Assembly (NCBI GenBank): GCA_902775555.1
Contig: CACYMQ010000021.1
Location: 1 to 37,332, forward strand
Length of the DNA stretch: 37,332 bases
DNA from: an uncultured Lachnospiraceae bacterium
GTDB lineage: Bacteria; Bacillota; Clostridia; Lachnospirales; Lachnospiraceae
Reading direction: 5' to 3'
The stretch's first letter is position 1; every line of letters starts with the position of its first letter. This document shows positions 9,101-16,485 of this stretch, piece by piece. The position numbers and the translations under genes are program-made. A model generated the notes under the pieces. The model saw only the letters and a program-made list of their open reading frames with translations. It made no database searches and was not told the origin of the DNA.

Positions 9101-9854
9101 AAAAGAAAAGCTCGGACAGTTGAAGCAGAATTCCGTAGTGAAAGCGCTTAAGGTAAAAATGGACCTATGCAAGGATAAACTGAAGCTTAACCGCTATTCC
9201 ATGCGTGAAATGTACAATGAACTGAATGATATGAGCTCGATCGCTCAGAATACGAAGGGCTACGATGGTCTTAGAGCGCGGGTGATGGTTGCAGTATTCT
9301 CCGAGGCAGTAAGGCCTCTTATGGATGTCAGTGATGTAAACATCAGGCTGGACGCCAAAAACAGTGCAGAGGTTCCTGTTAAGGAGATTTACGAAGAAGT
9401 GAAAAATGCCATGATCGCATATGACATAGACAAGCCGATAAAAGGCTCTTCACATGATGCGTACGTTGCGCTGGAGAACAAGGCCAAGGCAAGATTCATC
9501 CTGAATGATACTCTGTCGAAGGCATGTGGAAAAAGCATCGCGACGAGCTTTACCGAATCGGGTCTGGTTGATTCGATTGTGGATATGGGAAGACCGAAAA
9601 AGGCGCATGAGAAAGCAACAGACCAGGTGGCCAAGGCTGTCCTTGAACAGGCCGGAGCAAAGGATGCAAATGCTGCAACCATCAAAAACCTTACATCCAT
9701 GATCAGGAATAAGGGCTTTGCAAGGCAGGTGGAAACACTGGAGAAGAGCAAGACATTCCAGGACAATTTTAAAAAGGAGAATGACTACCGGAAGCAGCAG
9801 AGAGATGCCGCAAATAAGCATATGAAGGCAAAGGCTCATGGCCCTCGTTTCTGA
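6150..9854 (+). CDS. 1234-residue cytoplasmic repeat protein of unknown function
   Basis: I do not recognise a family. The start at 6150 has AAAGGAAG seven bases upstream; an upstream in-frame GTG lies inside the promoter. There is no signal peptide or membrane helix. At least five diverged modules are visible, each centred on a Gly-Trp pair (Trp21, 214, 351, 516, 638). Each has a preceding helix and a following acidic/aromatic helix, for example GWDVEDLPFFESLYDF and GWTYPKDLAVFEALYRL. Residues about 720-940 are Glu/Lys-rich and probably disordered, with KKYSADAEF occurring twice (about 750 and 780). The last 280 residues are predicted helical and basic at the end. It is a lone transcript behind a special promoter; a scaffold or secreted-effector-like role would be a guess. 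Confidence 0.85.
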   Translation: MFNEAFHTKEEFLEICKGQGWDAPEEQEFFGHFFDYVSELDREGKSDPLDLDSMGVNLAQLNGKNQTQRNIFINKMRDAFGNTAYVFPQELKDGFKKVESVVVINTDPMQKKLEEMDRKKQALMEKNEEARKASEALLTYVDEALEKLVGEYEKMKAEEAKKKAPEEDDDVDPELKAAYDAQYVTINFNLGAKGAYASKVSLQEYQQKLKQAGWTYPKDLAVFEALYRLSEVLDHPKLDNLLRDALNDSNALNANKRMSFLYGDVTQILSQFVLTDKIPSTLRNKITGCFDELDQETIDANYWDTFLKTRPKTWEENAAIEWQKGQVKPGQEIIYDYTLTRFVEKAKDNGWTTEQDVKFVTDIYNYRKENKWTENRSMDKILMDIINYPVWGGANRERVLQNMEETFERMESRRYFYSIDRLRKGQKPYITELKESLAGIKSRTDAYYEEQYLAHFGKAYQKTEDDLERDRKAREKERSVFVEKYRDAVWENRRVFDVSFRLSEKEFLNIAEGNGWLGASGFDHRDLNGLMDLYDVTRNSGNKQLLGLLNKILITEVDTKEKRDALVKDILDTVSGVLGEDTIFGEDEKKLTQIRDGKGFVSNVSENEIRSTLKSYENTQNREENLNELGKIVLRQGWDVEDLPFFESLYDFQTKKVNEKGISPIDEGLEALLKGRIGYFNTATKKNELLRKFKDAVAESSLDEDDKFDLGQTIEEKIQQGIKEERKEREEKIFEDANIAIEPDVLEEPKKYSADAEFHSEENADKDPDNAEQDKDQEQKKYSADAEFRNAKNLYKERDHAEKAKIRKLLDEAYVETEILRNKVAGEQIFKEEEPKAEIPAEGEAKVEEEPKAVPPVVNVKKEEQKEEQKEEVQKAPDEEDKKVSAEEDKKSGADNRSIHRASNDNLILDRDNPINDRESFKDDNGGRLPYRKKNRHFVDRDLSSDLGINNEVQAGLERTEAYVKNVYAFNFARISLMKAIDIEKEKLGQLKQNSVVKALKVKMDLCKDKLKLNRYSMREMYNELNDMSSIAQNTKGYDGLRARVMVAVFSEAVRPLMDVSDVNIRLDAKNSAEVPVKEIYEEVKNAMIAYDIDKPIKGSSHDAYVALENKAKARFILNDTLSKACGKSIATSFTESGLVDSIVDMGRPKKAHEKATDQVAKAVLEQAGAKDANAATIKNLTSMIRNKGFARQVETLEKSKTFQDNFKKENDYRKQQRDAANKHMKAKAHGPRF

Positions 9855-9870
9855 TCAGAGATCTGCACGG

Positions 9871-9905
9871 TTGTAAAGAATCTGTAAATATCGATCCGTT
9901 ATACT
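9871..9905 (+). promoter_or_regulatory. Promoter with TGTAAA direct repeats, copy 2
   Basis: TTGTAAAGAATCTGTAAAT (9871-9889) repeats the element at 6072 with one base changed. TGTAAA boxes at 9872-9877 and 9883-9888 are again 11 bp apart, and TATACT (9900-9905) again follows 11 bases later. The conserved spacing argues that one regulator controls both transcripts. Confidence 0.55.
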
Positions 9906-9955
9906 ATCTCATATACATGAGAAACGACCGGAACAGATCACAGGAGGGAGACGAT

Positions 9956-10048
9956 ATGGATTGCATAATCGAATTGGGGATCAGTACTACATTTGTTTTT
10001 GCGGCTGCAGGAATCCTGATCTACAAAATAAAGAACCATTCAAAGTAA
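9956..10048 (+). CDS. 30-residue single-helix membrane protein
   Basis: A very short gene with strong signals: AGGAGGGAG a few bases before the ATG, the repeat-type promoter at 9871-9905 and a terminator 40 bases after the stop. The product begins MDCIIELGISTTFVFAAAGI and ends LIYKIKNHSK, so one membrane helix (about 8-23) is followed by a basic tail, predicted to face the cytoplasm. No family is recognised. Tiny membrane proteins of this form may modulate a transporter or kinase, or act as type I toxins. The shared promoter ties it to the 1234-residue protein, and the adjacent kinase gene has its own promoter. Confidence 0.7.
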   Translation: MDCIIELGISTTFVFAAAGILIYKIKNHSK

Positions 10049-10086
10049 TATTCTATCTAAAAAAAGATGTTCAACAGTTATGTAAG

Positions 10087-10114
10087 ACAACCCCGAATTT
10101 CGGGGTTGTTCTTG
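10087..10114 (+). terminator. Rho-independent terminator after the 30-residue gene
   Basis: ACAACCCCGAA pairs with TTCGGGGTTGT around a near-zero loop (about ten stable pairs), followed by TCTTGT. The T tract is short but the stem is strong. Confidence 0.75.
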
Positions 10115-10140
10115 TGTTCATCTGCGGATTTGTATATAAT
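10112..10140 (+). promoter_or_regulatory. Promoter for the histidine-kinase operon
   Basis: TTGTGT (10112-10117) is separated by 17 bases from TATAAT (10135-10140). The -35 box overlaps the tail of the preceding terminator, so a new transcript starts here. The leader to the ATG at 10270 is about 125 bases. Confidence 0.55.
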
Positions 10141-10148
10141 CAAATGAG

Positions 10149-10178
10149 GCCGGGCCAAAAGGTATTTTGCCCCCCGGC
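10149..10178 (+). other. Leader hairpin upstream of the kinase gene
   Basis: GCCGGG (10149-10154) pairs with CCCGGC (10173-10178), and AAAA/TTTT pairs inside, leaving GGTA as loop. No T tract follows, so it is not a terminator. It lies just after the transcription start of the kinase mRNA and may affect stability or translation. I recognise no riboswitch in the rest of the leader. Confidence 0.3.
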
Positions 10179-10269
10179 TGATGATACTTAGCACGCACAC
10201 TACATGCGCTATGTGCCGGTTGATCATTTTTGTTGTATCAGGTATCTGACCGGAGAGGGGTTAAAGACT

Positions 10270-12213
10270 ATGTTTAAACGCGTATTTAAGGGAAAGATTC
10301 CGGCCGTGATCATCGTCGGACTTCTTATTGCTGTGTTTGCATCGTTGGTTGCTCTGGGGGTCAGATTTTATTTGGGCCCGATGGGGAACGATGTGTACGA
10401 GTCCGTGTTCCTTGACGGAAAATACTCTGTAGATGGCGGAGAGTGGAAAACCATCAATAATTCTGAGCCCATCCGGGATACCTTTCATGAGATCCGGTTC
10501 CGGGGAACGCTTTCCGGGGGGGCAGTCGGATGCCATGTGATCAATATATCCACAAATAATGTGTGGTATACGCTGCAATTTACGGATGGACGGACCATGG
10601 TAGAGCATACCTACCGATCGCTGGAGGAGCACAGAGACAAGATCATTCAGGCTGGCGGAGGGGATATGCCCGAGGATATGATCCGGGACCTGGTCGATCC
10701 GCAAATCGAGGTTCTTCAGGAGCATTATCCCTATGAGGTGAAGCAGGCAACTCCGGGTTACAAGGTAAAACAGTTGTATTATGAAAGCTGGATGGAAGAA
10801 CTCGATGAAACGTATACGGAAGAGGACGGGGGATTTCTACTTACGGTATGGAATCCGTATCCCTCGGAAGAAGTGAGTTTTTCGGACTGTTTCCGGGTGT
10901 TTTACTGTTCGGAGAGTGAACAGCTTTTTGTGATCGCCTATACGAAACTGATCGGACCCTTCCTTTTTTTCTTTATCATCCTGCTCTTTGGTGTACTCTT
11001 CTTTCCGGTGGCCGGCTTTATTCAGGGAAGGATCGATTATAAATATATCACCTTCGGTGTCCTCTGTTTCTTCTGGAGCTTCTATATGTTCATCAGGAGC
11101 GCTGCCGGGTACCTTAACATCTGGATCAGTGATTCAGTCGTCTGCCTTGTGCTGGTGAAGATCTCGGAGTATCTCTTTATCATTGCGCTTTTGCTTTATC
11201 TTCGGTCCAACCTGAAGGAAGGAAGAGGGCGGGTCATCGCCGGGATACTGACACTTCTTTTCGCCATAGCCATAGTTGCAACAGGAATCCTGCAGATGAC
11301 GGGAACCGCGGATCTTATTGTTACCGGAGTCTGGATGAATTATCTGGCTGCGGCAGGCATCCTGTTCCTGATCCTGCTTCTGCTTGCAGAGGTAAAGATC
11401 GGAAGGAGTGCTCTCGCTTTTCTGATCTCCTGGGGGCCGCTTGCGCTTTCCATTCTGGTGGGCCTCGTGCTCAGCGCCTTCGACATTCCATCGCCGGGCA
11501 TGCTTATGTACGGTATCGCATTTACGATGATATACCAGATCATCCGTCTGATCGGTGACCTTCGGAGACAATACAGGGAGACCATTCGATATCAGCAGAT
11601 GCAGAAGGAACTGTATGAGGCGGAGGTGGCAGTTATGGTGAGTCAGATCCAGCCGCATTTCATGTACAATGCGCTGTCCTCCATCGCCATGCTCTGTAAG
11701 ATCAACCCGGACACGGCCTATGATGCCACCATTGCCTTCTCCGAATATCTCCGTGGGAATATGGACTCGCTGAAGCAGAAGGAACCGGTACCCTTTGAAA
11801 AGGAGCTTGAACACCTGAAGAAATATCTATTCATCGAAAAGCTCCGGTTTGGGAAGAAGCTGAACGTAGAATATGATATTCAGACCATGGATTTCGTGGT
11901 TCCGCAGCTCTCGGTACAGCCGTTGGTGGAGAACGCTGTGAAGCATGGCGTAGGGCAGAAGAAAAAGGGCGGAACCGTGAAGATCATGACGAAGGAGACC
12001 GGGGACGGGTACGAGATCGTGATCTCGGATGACGGCGTGGGCTTTGATGTAAATGCCCCGCGGAAAGAGGATGGCCGGTCCCATGTGGGAATGGACAATA
12101 CAAGAAGAAGACTGAAGGAAATGATCGGTGCTGAGGTCGTGATCGAGAGCACCGTCGGCGAGGGAACTACTGCAAGGGTGGTGATCCCCCGAAGGGAACC
12201 CATGTCATCCTGA
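10270..12213 (+). CDS. LytS/YesM-type membrane sensor histidine kinase
   Basis: A 647-residue kinase. TM1 is at about 8-30, an extracytoplasmic beta-rich domain at about 35-225, then seven closely spaced helices at about 233-430, the His_kinase (LytS-type) region with QIQPHFMYN (His463 as phospho-acceptor) and a HATPase_c domain with VENAVKHG and DDGVGFD boxes. The start at 10270 is chosen because it directly precedes TM1 and follows a GAGAGGGG stretch; an in-frame ATG at 10204 would add 22 residues with no ribosome site. The cognate regulator is the next gene. The last codons and the TGA stop come from the start of the tandem repeat at 12203, so the natural C-terminus may have been replaced. 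Confidence 0.92.
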   Translation: MFKRVFKGKIPAVIIVGLLIAVFASLVALGVRFYLGPMGNDVYESVFLDGKYSVDGGEWKTINNSEPIRDTFHEIRFRGTLSGGAVGCHVINISTNNVWYTLQFTDGRTMVEHTYRSLEEHRDKIIQAGGGDMPEDMIRDLVDPQIEVLQEHYPYEVKQATPGYKVKQLYYESWMEELDETYTEEDGGFLLTVWNPYPSEEVSFSDCFRVFYCSESEQLFVIAYTKLIGPFLFFFIILLFGVLFFPVAGFIQGRIDYKYITFGVLCFFWSFYMFIRSAAGYLNIWISDSVVCLVLVKISEYLFIIALLLYLRSNLKEGRGRVIAGILTLLFAIAIVATGILQMTGTADLIVTGVWMNYLAAAGILFLILLLLAEVKIGRSALAFLISWGPLALSILVGLVLSAFDIPSPGMLMYGIAFTMIYQIIRLIGDLRRQYRETIRYQQMQKELYEAEVAVMVSQIQPHFMYNALSSIAMLCKINPDTAYDATIAFSEYLRGNMDSLKQKEPVPFEKELEHLKKYLFIEKLRFGKKLNVEYDIQTMDFVVPQLSVQPLVENAVKHGVGQKKKGGTVKIMTKETGDGYEIVISDDGVGFDVNAPRKEDGRSHVGMDNTRRRLKEMIGAEVVIESTVGEGTTARVVIPRREPMSS

Positions 12214-12399
12214 GCGACCGAAGGGAGCGAAGGATCTTATCCCTGAACCGGGGAAAAGGAAATCGAATGAAATGTCATCCTGAGCTGCCGCAGGGAGCGA
12301 AGGATCTTATCCCCGAACCGGGGAAAAGGAAATCGAATGGAATGTCATCCTGAGCGACCGAAGGGAGCGAAGGATCTTATCCCCGAACCGGGGAAAAGA
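12203..12399 (+). repeat. 70-bp tandem repeat, nearly three copies, TGTCATCCTGAG family
   Basis: Copies begin at 12203, 12273 and 12343 with an exact 70-bp period; the third is cut at about 12398. Each holds TGTCATCCTGAGC, a GGGAGCGAAGGATCTTA end and a CCCCG-AAC-CGGGG hairpin followed by AAAAG (the first copy has CCCTG). The array fills the kinase-regulator gap. Copies differ at few positions, so expansion is recent. Related single units lie at 23080 and 35507. Confidence 0.9.
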
Positions 12400-12417
12400 A
12401 TTACGGAGGAAAAACAT

Positions 12418-13200
12418 ATGATCATCAGATGCTGCGATGACGAGGAACTCATGCTTCAGATGTTGGAAATGGCGGTAAGAGAAGCAAAACCGGATGCGGA
12501 GATCTGGTCCTATGATGACCAGGATGATCTTTTAGAGGATGCAAAGGATGAGGGCTGTGATATTGCCTTTCTGGATATCCATATGCGCGGGATGAACGGA
12601 GTGGAGCTGGCAAAACGTCTGAAGGAGATCAACCCGAAGATGAATATCATTTTCGTCACCGGTTTCAGTGAGTATACCGGGGATGCGATGAAGATGCACG
12701 CCAGCGGTTATATCATGAAGCCGGTCACAAAGGAAAAGGTGGCAGCGGAGCTGGAGGATCTCCGGTTCCCGATCGAACCGAAGAAGGGGGCGCTGCTTCG
12801 CGTACAATGCTTCGGCAATTTTGACGTTTTTACTCCGGATGGGGAGCATGTCCATTTCGACCGGAGCCGTTCCAAGGAGATCTTTGCATATCTGATCCAC
12901 CGCCATGGAAGCTCCTGCACCACAAAGGAGATCGCAGCGGCGCTCTTCGAGGATGAACCCTACGATGAGAAGCAGCAGAATTATATTCAACAGCTGATGT
13001 ATGCCATGATAAAGAGTCTGAAGAAGATCGGATTGGAGAAGGTCGTGAACCGGAGTTACAATGCCATTTCCGTCAATCCTGAAATGATCGACTGCGATTA
13101 CTGGCGTTTCAAGGAACTGGACGGCAGTGCAGTGAACTCCTATCAGAATGAATATATGAGTCAGTATTCCTGGGCGGAATTCTTCCTGGATGATTTCTAA
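12418..13200 (+). CDS. Response regulator with receiver and SARP-like winged-helix DNA-binding domain
   Basis: A 260-residue regulator. The receiver (about 1-115) has acidic pocket D7/D8, phospho-acceptor D53 in AFLDIHM, the Thr of IIFVTGFSEY and the Lys of YIMKPVT. Residues about 125-225 form a Trans_reg_C/SARP-like winged helix (LRVQCFGNFDVFTPDG opening), and the C-terminal tail is short compared with full SARP proteins carrying a BTAD domain. GGAGGA lies seven bases before the ATG at 12418. A longer frame from 12337 is only translated repeat sequence. Pairing with the LytS-like kinase is unusual because those kinases more often act with LytTR or AraC-type regulators. Confidence 0.9.
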   Translation: MIIRCCDDEELMLQMLEMAVREAKPDAEIWSYDDQDDLLEDAKDEGCDIAFLDIHMRGMNGVELAKRLKEINPKMNIIFVTGFSEYTGDAMKMHASGYIMKPVTKEKVAAELEDLRFPIEPKKGALLRVQCFGNFDVFTPDGEHVHFDRSRSKEIFAYLIHRHGSSCTTKEIAAALFEDEPYDEKQQNYIQQLMYAMIKSLKKIGLEKVVNRSYNAISVNPEMIDCDYWRFKELDGSAVNSYQNEYMSQYSWAEFFLDDF

Positions 13201-13290
13201 GATGAATGCCCCGGTTTCAAAGGAATTAAGCAATGCCGTTATGATCACATCGTGCGCAGTAAAGGTAAGGCGGTAAATGAGGACTACGAT

Positions 13291-14388
13291 ATGGGAGATG
13301 TGTTTGACATTCAGGAATATATGACCGGGGGCGTGGAGCGGATCGTGAAGGACGCCCTGCGGGCCACCCTTCATAATCCGCGGGAGAGTGCCTACATGGC
13401 CAGATTTGCTGTCGCAAGCAGAAAAGCTTCCCAAAAGAGATCTGCCATGGAGAAGAAGGGAGAGCACATACCTCCCTTTCTGATCGCCAGCATTACCAGC
13501 AGCTGTAATCTGCACTGTGAGGGCTGTTACTCAAGGCATAATCATGCAACGACGGACGAAGCGCCGGTCAGTCAGCTCACTGATCAGGAGTGGCAGAGGA
13601 TTTTTGAAGAAGCGGACGAGCTGGGAGTAAGCTTTATCCTTCTGGCAGGCGGGGAGCCGCTGCTTCGTCATAAGGTGATCGAAGCGGCAGGAGAGAAGAA
13701 GAATATCCTTTTCCCCGTATTTACCAATGGGACATACATGAATAAAAGGTATTATGAGCTTTTCGACCGGTGCAGGAACCTCGTTCCCATTATGAGTATC
13801 GAGGGCGGAAGACAGGTCACGGATACCAGAAGAGGGGCAGGTGTCTATGATAAGCTCATGGCGAATATGGATGAGCTTATGCAGAGGGGACTGATCTTCG
13901 GGGCATCTGTAACGGTCACCACGGAGAATTACCGGGAGGTTGTATCGGAGGACTTTATCGCAGGCCTGTCGGAAAAGGGATGTAAGGCGGTGATATTTGT
14001 AGAGTTCGTTCCCGTGACCGAGGAGAGCCGGGAACTTGCTCCGGGGGATAAGGAGAGAGAGTATTTCGATGCGAAAATGCAAGGTCTTCGGAAGACACAT
14101 CCGGAGATGGTCTTTGTTTCATTTCCGGGAGATGAAAAGAGCTCCGGAGGCTGTATTGCAGCGGGGAGAGGATTCTTTCACATAAGTTCCCGCGGAGCAG
14201 CGGAACCCTGTCCCTTTTCACCCTTTTCAGATACCAATATAAGGGAAACATCTCTTCGGGATGCGATAAGATCAAAACTGTTCCGGTCGATGATCGACGG
14301 CGGCCTGCTAAGTGATGATCATAAGGGCGGCTGTGTACTCTTTGAAAAGAGAGAAGAGATCCTTGAGTTGCAGAAAAACAGTGGATGA
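13291..14388 (+). CDS. Radical SAM protein with C-terminal SPASM-like cysteines
   Basis: A 365-residue radical SAM enzyme. The cluster motif CNLHCEGC gives Cys72, Cys76 and Cys79, followed by LLAGGEPLL (SAM-binding GGE) and a TIM-barrel-like pattern with FTNGTYM. The C-terminal part has further cysteines (GGCIAAG, EPCPFSPF, GGCVLFEK), like a SPASM or twitch extension holding an auxiliary cluster. The start at 13291 is preferred because TGAGG lies eight bases upstream; a GTG at 13252 lacks a ribosome site. No precursor peptide is visible nearby, so a peptide-maturation role cannot be argued. It lies 90 bases after the regulator and 13 before the carboxypeptidase. Confidence 0.85.
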   Translation: MGDVFDIQEYMTGGVERIVKDALRATLHNPRESAYMARFAVASRKASQKRSAMEKKGEHIPPFLIASITSSCNLHCEGCYSRHNHATTDEAPVSQLTDQEWQRIFEEADELGVSFILLAGGEPLLRHKVIEAAGEKKNILFPVFTNGTYMNKRYYELFDRCRNLVPIMSIEGGRQVTDTRRGAGVYDKLMANMDELMQRGLIFGASVTVTTENYREVVSEDFIAGLSEKGCKAVIFVEFVPVTEESRELAPGDKEREYFDAKMQGLRKTHPEMVFVSFPGDEKSSGGCIAAGRGFFHISSRGAAEPCPFSPFSDTNIRETSLRDAIRSKLFRSMIDGGLLSDDHKGGCVLFEKREEILELQKNSG

Positions 14389-14401
14389 TGCGGAGGGACT
14401 G

Positions 14402-15544
14402 ATGGAGAAAACTATGGGAGTGAGAATGGGTTTCAGGAAAAAAGCAGCCACCGCTGTTTCGGCAATGCTGGTGGTTGCTGCATTTTCCGGGTGTATAAAA
14501 TATGCGGAGAGTACGGAGGATCGTACGGACACTCAGGCTGTCGAAGAGAAGGGACGGTTCTCGGAAGGAGTAGATACGCCCATCGAGGTGACGGAGTATG
14601 AAAGTTTTAGTGGAACCGGTGCAGAGAGTTTTCTGAAGGAAGGAGACAAGATTGCCGTCATCTCTCCGTCAGCGCTTCCCTCCAGATCCCAGGTGGATGC
14701 CGTGATCAGCGGCCTGTCTGAATGGGGCTACATCCCGGTGGAGGGAAAGTATGTCTGCACGGAGGACCGTACACTGGACAACTGCAGGGAGGATCTGGAG
14801 TGGGCCCTTCGGGATCCGGAGATCAGGGGGATCTTCTCGGTCAGGGGCGGATATGCGTCCTGTGAGGTGATGGATGTGATGGACCGGAAGCTTATCTCGG
14901 AAGCCCGGAAACCCATCATCGGATACAGCGACATCACGGCATGTCATTCCGCCTGGACCCGGGCGGGGGTTCCTTCCATACATGCATCCATGAGTGCCGC
15001 ATTTACGGACCTTCCGAAGGAGTGCGCAGAGGTGGAAAGAAGACTGCTTCAGGGAGAGATACCGGCATATAAATGTGCGGGCAGTGAATATGACAGACAG
15101 GGGACCGCAGAGGGTGTTCTGGTGGGAGGAAATCTCACGATCATGATGACCGTTGCCAATACCGGATATGACTCTGTGAAGCTGGATCAGCCGTATATCC
15201 TGTTCCTGGAGGATGTGGAATGTGATTATCATCAGGTGCATTACGCCATGACGGTCCTTAAGAATAACGGGGTTCTGGACCATGCAGCAGGGATCGTTCT
15301 CGGAGAATGGATAGATACGGATCCGGAATCAGGTGATTATACGGGTGATTCCAGAGGAGGACGGTTCCGCTCGGTCTATGAGATGATCCACAGACAGTTT
15401 CTGAAGGATCTGGATATCCCCATCGCCTACGGGTTCCCCGGAGGACATGGGGAGAAAAACTATCCCCTGCTGATGGGAGAGAAGGTCCGGTTATCTGTAA
15501 CACAGGATGATTTTACGCTGGAATGGACGGATACGGATGACTAG
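14402..15544 (+). CDS. Lipoprotein LD-carboxypeptidase (peptidase S66)
   Basis: A 380-residue S66-family peptidase. Members cut the L,D bond of tetrapeptides in murein turnover; the related MccF cleaves microcin C. The catalytic set expected from LdcA is present: Ser176 in GYSDIT, Glu270 in FLEDVE and His349 in GGHGEKN. The N-terminus is a lipoprotein signal peptide (RKK, hydrophobic run, then FSGC with Cys31), so it should be anchored outside the membrane, whereas most LdcA proteins are cytoplasmic. GGAGG five bases before 14402 sets this start; an upstream start would bury the signal peptide. Co-transcription with the two-component pair and radical SAM gene suggests an envelope-response unit. 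Confidence 0.88.
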   Translation: MEKTMGVRMGFRKKAATAVSAMLVVAAFSGCIKYAESTEDRTDTQAVEEKGRFSEGVDTPIEVTEYESFSGTGAESFLKEGDKIAVISPSALPSRSQVDAVISGLSEWGYIPVEGKYVCTEDRTLDNCREDLEWALRDPEIRGIFSVRGGYASCEVMDVMDRKLISEARKPIIGYSDITACHSAWTRAGVPSIHASMSAAFTDLPKECAEVERRLLQGEIPAYKCAGSEYDRQGTAEGVLVGGNLTIMMTVANTGYDSVKLDQPYILFLEDVECDYHQVHYAMTVLKNNGVLDHAAGIVLGEWIDTDPESGDYTGDSRGGRFRSVYEMIHRQFLKDLDIPIAYGFPGGHGEKNYPLLMGEKVRLSVTQDDFTLEWTDTDD

Positions 15545-15597
15545 GATCACCGGATCATTGGGATCAACGGATCATCGGGATCACCGGATCACGGAAT
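15545..15597. repeat. Short GGATCA-type tandem minirepeat
   Basis: Six imperfect 7-10 bp units of the form GGATCAxCG follow one another directly after the carboxypeptidase stop. The tract sits in a 124-base gap, the rest of which shows no terminator or clear promoter. The irregular spacing suggests replication slippage. Confidence 0.7.
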
Positions 15598-15668
15598 CGG
15601 CATTTGGTAACATGAGGCTATACGGACCCGTATGACCTTCAGTATTTTCAACATATGGAGATGAATCT

Positions 15669-16445
15669 ATGGTACTTTATTATTCAGCCACGGGAAATAC
15701 GAAATTTATTGCAAAGCAGATCGCAAAGCGGCTTGGGGACGAGACGCTGGATCTGCTGGAGAGGATCCGGAAGGAAGATCATTCCGCGATACATTCGGAG
15801 AAACCCTTTGTGATCTGCTCTCCGGTATATGTATGTGAACCGCCGGTCTTTCTGGTGAAATACCTGAAGAAATTAAAACTTACCGGAAACCGTCAGATTT
15901 ACTTCATCTTTACCAGCGGAGGGTATGCGGGGATCAGTTCCACGATCATGAAGAATCTGGCCCGGCGGAAGAAAATGATCTACATGGGGCGGGCAGAGGT
16001 GAAGATGCCCAGAAACTATATCGCCGGAAAACTGTATGAAATGAATCCGCCGGAGGAAGCCAGGCGGCGGCTCAGGGAAGCGGTGAAAGAGATCCCGCGG
16101 ATCGCCTATCTGATCCGAATCGGTGCAAAGCTGCGGGGACGGTTTGTCTTCCAGTTTGAGAAGATCGTGACCTATCCCTTTGTTCCTGTGTGGACGAGGA
16201 TCATGCAGAGCGCAAAGCCCTTCCATACCACGGAGAAATGTATCGGCTGCGGGAAATGTGCCCGTCTTTGTCCGTTGAATAATATTGAAATGGCAGACCG
16301 GCGTCCGGTGTGGAAGAAGTCCTGTGCCCATTGTATGGCATGCATCGGGAACTGTCCCTTTGAAGCCATTGAGTATGGGAATATCACACAGGACAGGGAG
16401 AAATATAATATCAGCCATTATGTGAAGAAGGAATATCTTAGTTAA
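15669..16445 (+). CDS. Flavodoxin/ferredoxin fusion protein (EFR1-type)
   Basis: A 258-residue electron carrier. The N-terminus (VLYYSATGNTKFIAKQIA) is a flavodoxin-like FMN-phosphate loop, with the flavodoxin-like part to about 150. The C-terminus has two 4Fe-4S motifs, CIGCGKCARLCP and CAHCMACIGNCP. This matches the EFR1 family common in anaerobic Clostridia, whose redox partners are mostly unknown. It begins after a GGAG site at 15669. A redox role for the upstream radical SAM enzyme is possible, but it is only suggested by proximity. Confidence 0.9.
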   Translation: MVLYYSATGNTKFIAKQIAKRLGDETLDLLERIRKEDHSAIHSEKPFVICSPVYVCEPPVFLVKYLKKLKLTGNRQIYFIFTSGGYAGISSTIMKNLARRKKMIYMGRAEVKMPRNYIAGKLYEMNPPEEARRRLREAVKEIPRIAYLIRIGAKLRGRFVFQFEKIVTYPFVPVWTRIMQSAKPFHTTEKCIGCGKCARLCPLNNIEMADRRPVWKKSCAHCMACIGNCPFEAIEYGNITQDREKYNISHYVKKEYLS

Positions 16446-16485
16446 TGTGGGGACAGAACGCTTCTCAGCAAGAAAGGAGAAACCT

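Noticed and set aside
12203-12399. CRISPR array
   Set aside because: Repeats are adjacent 70-bp units with no unique spacers, and no cas genes are present.
12337-12417. N-terminal extension of the response regulator
   Set aside because: These 27 codons are translated tandem-repeat sequence. A strong ribosome site sits before 12418, where the receiver domain begins.
13252-14388. Radical SAM gene as a RiPP-maturation enzyme
   Set aside because: No small precursor gene, leader-binding domain or exporter is visible nearby.
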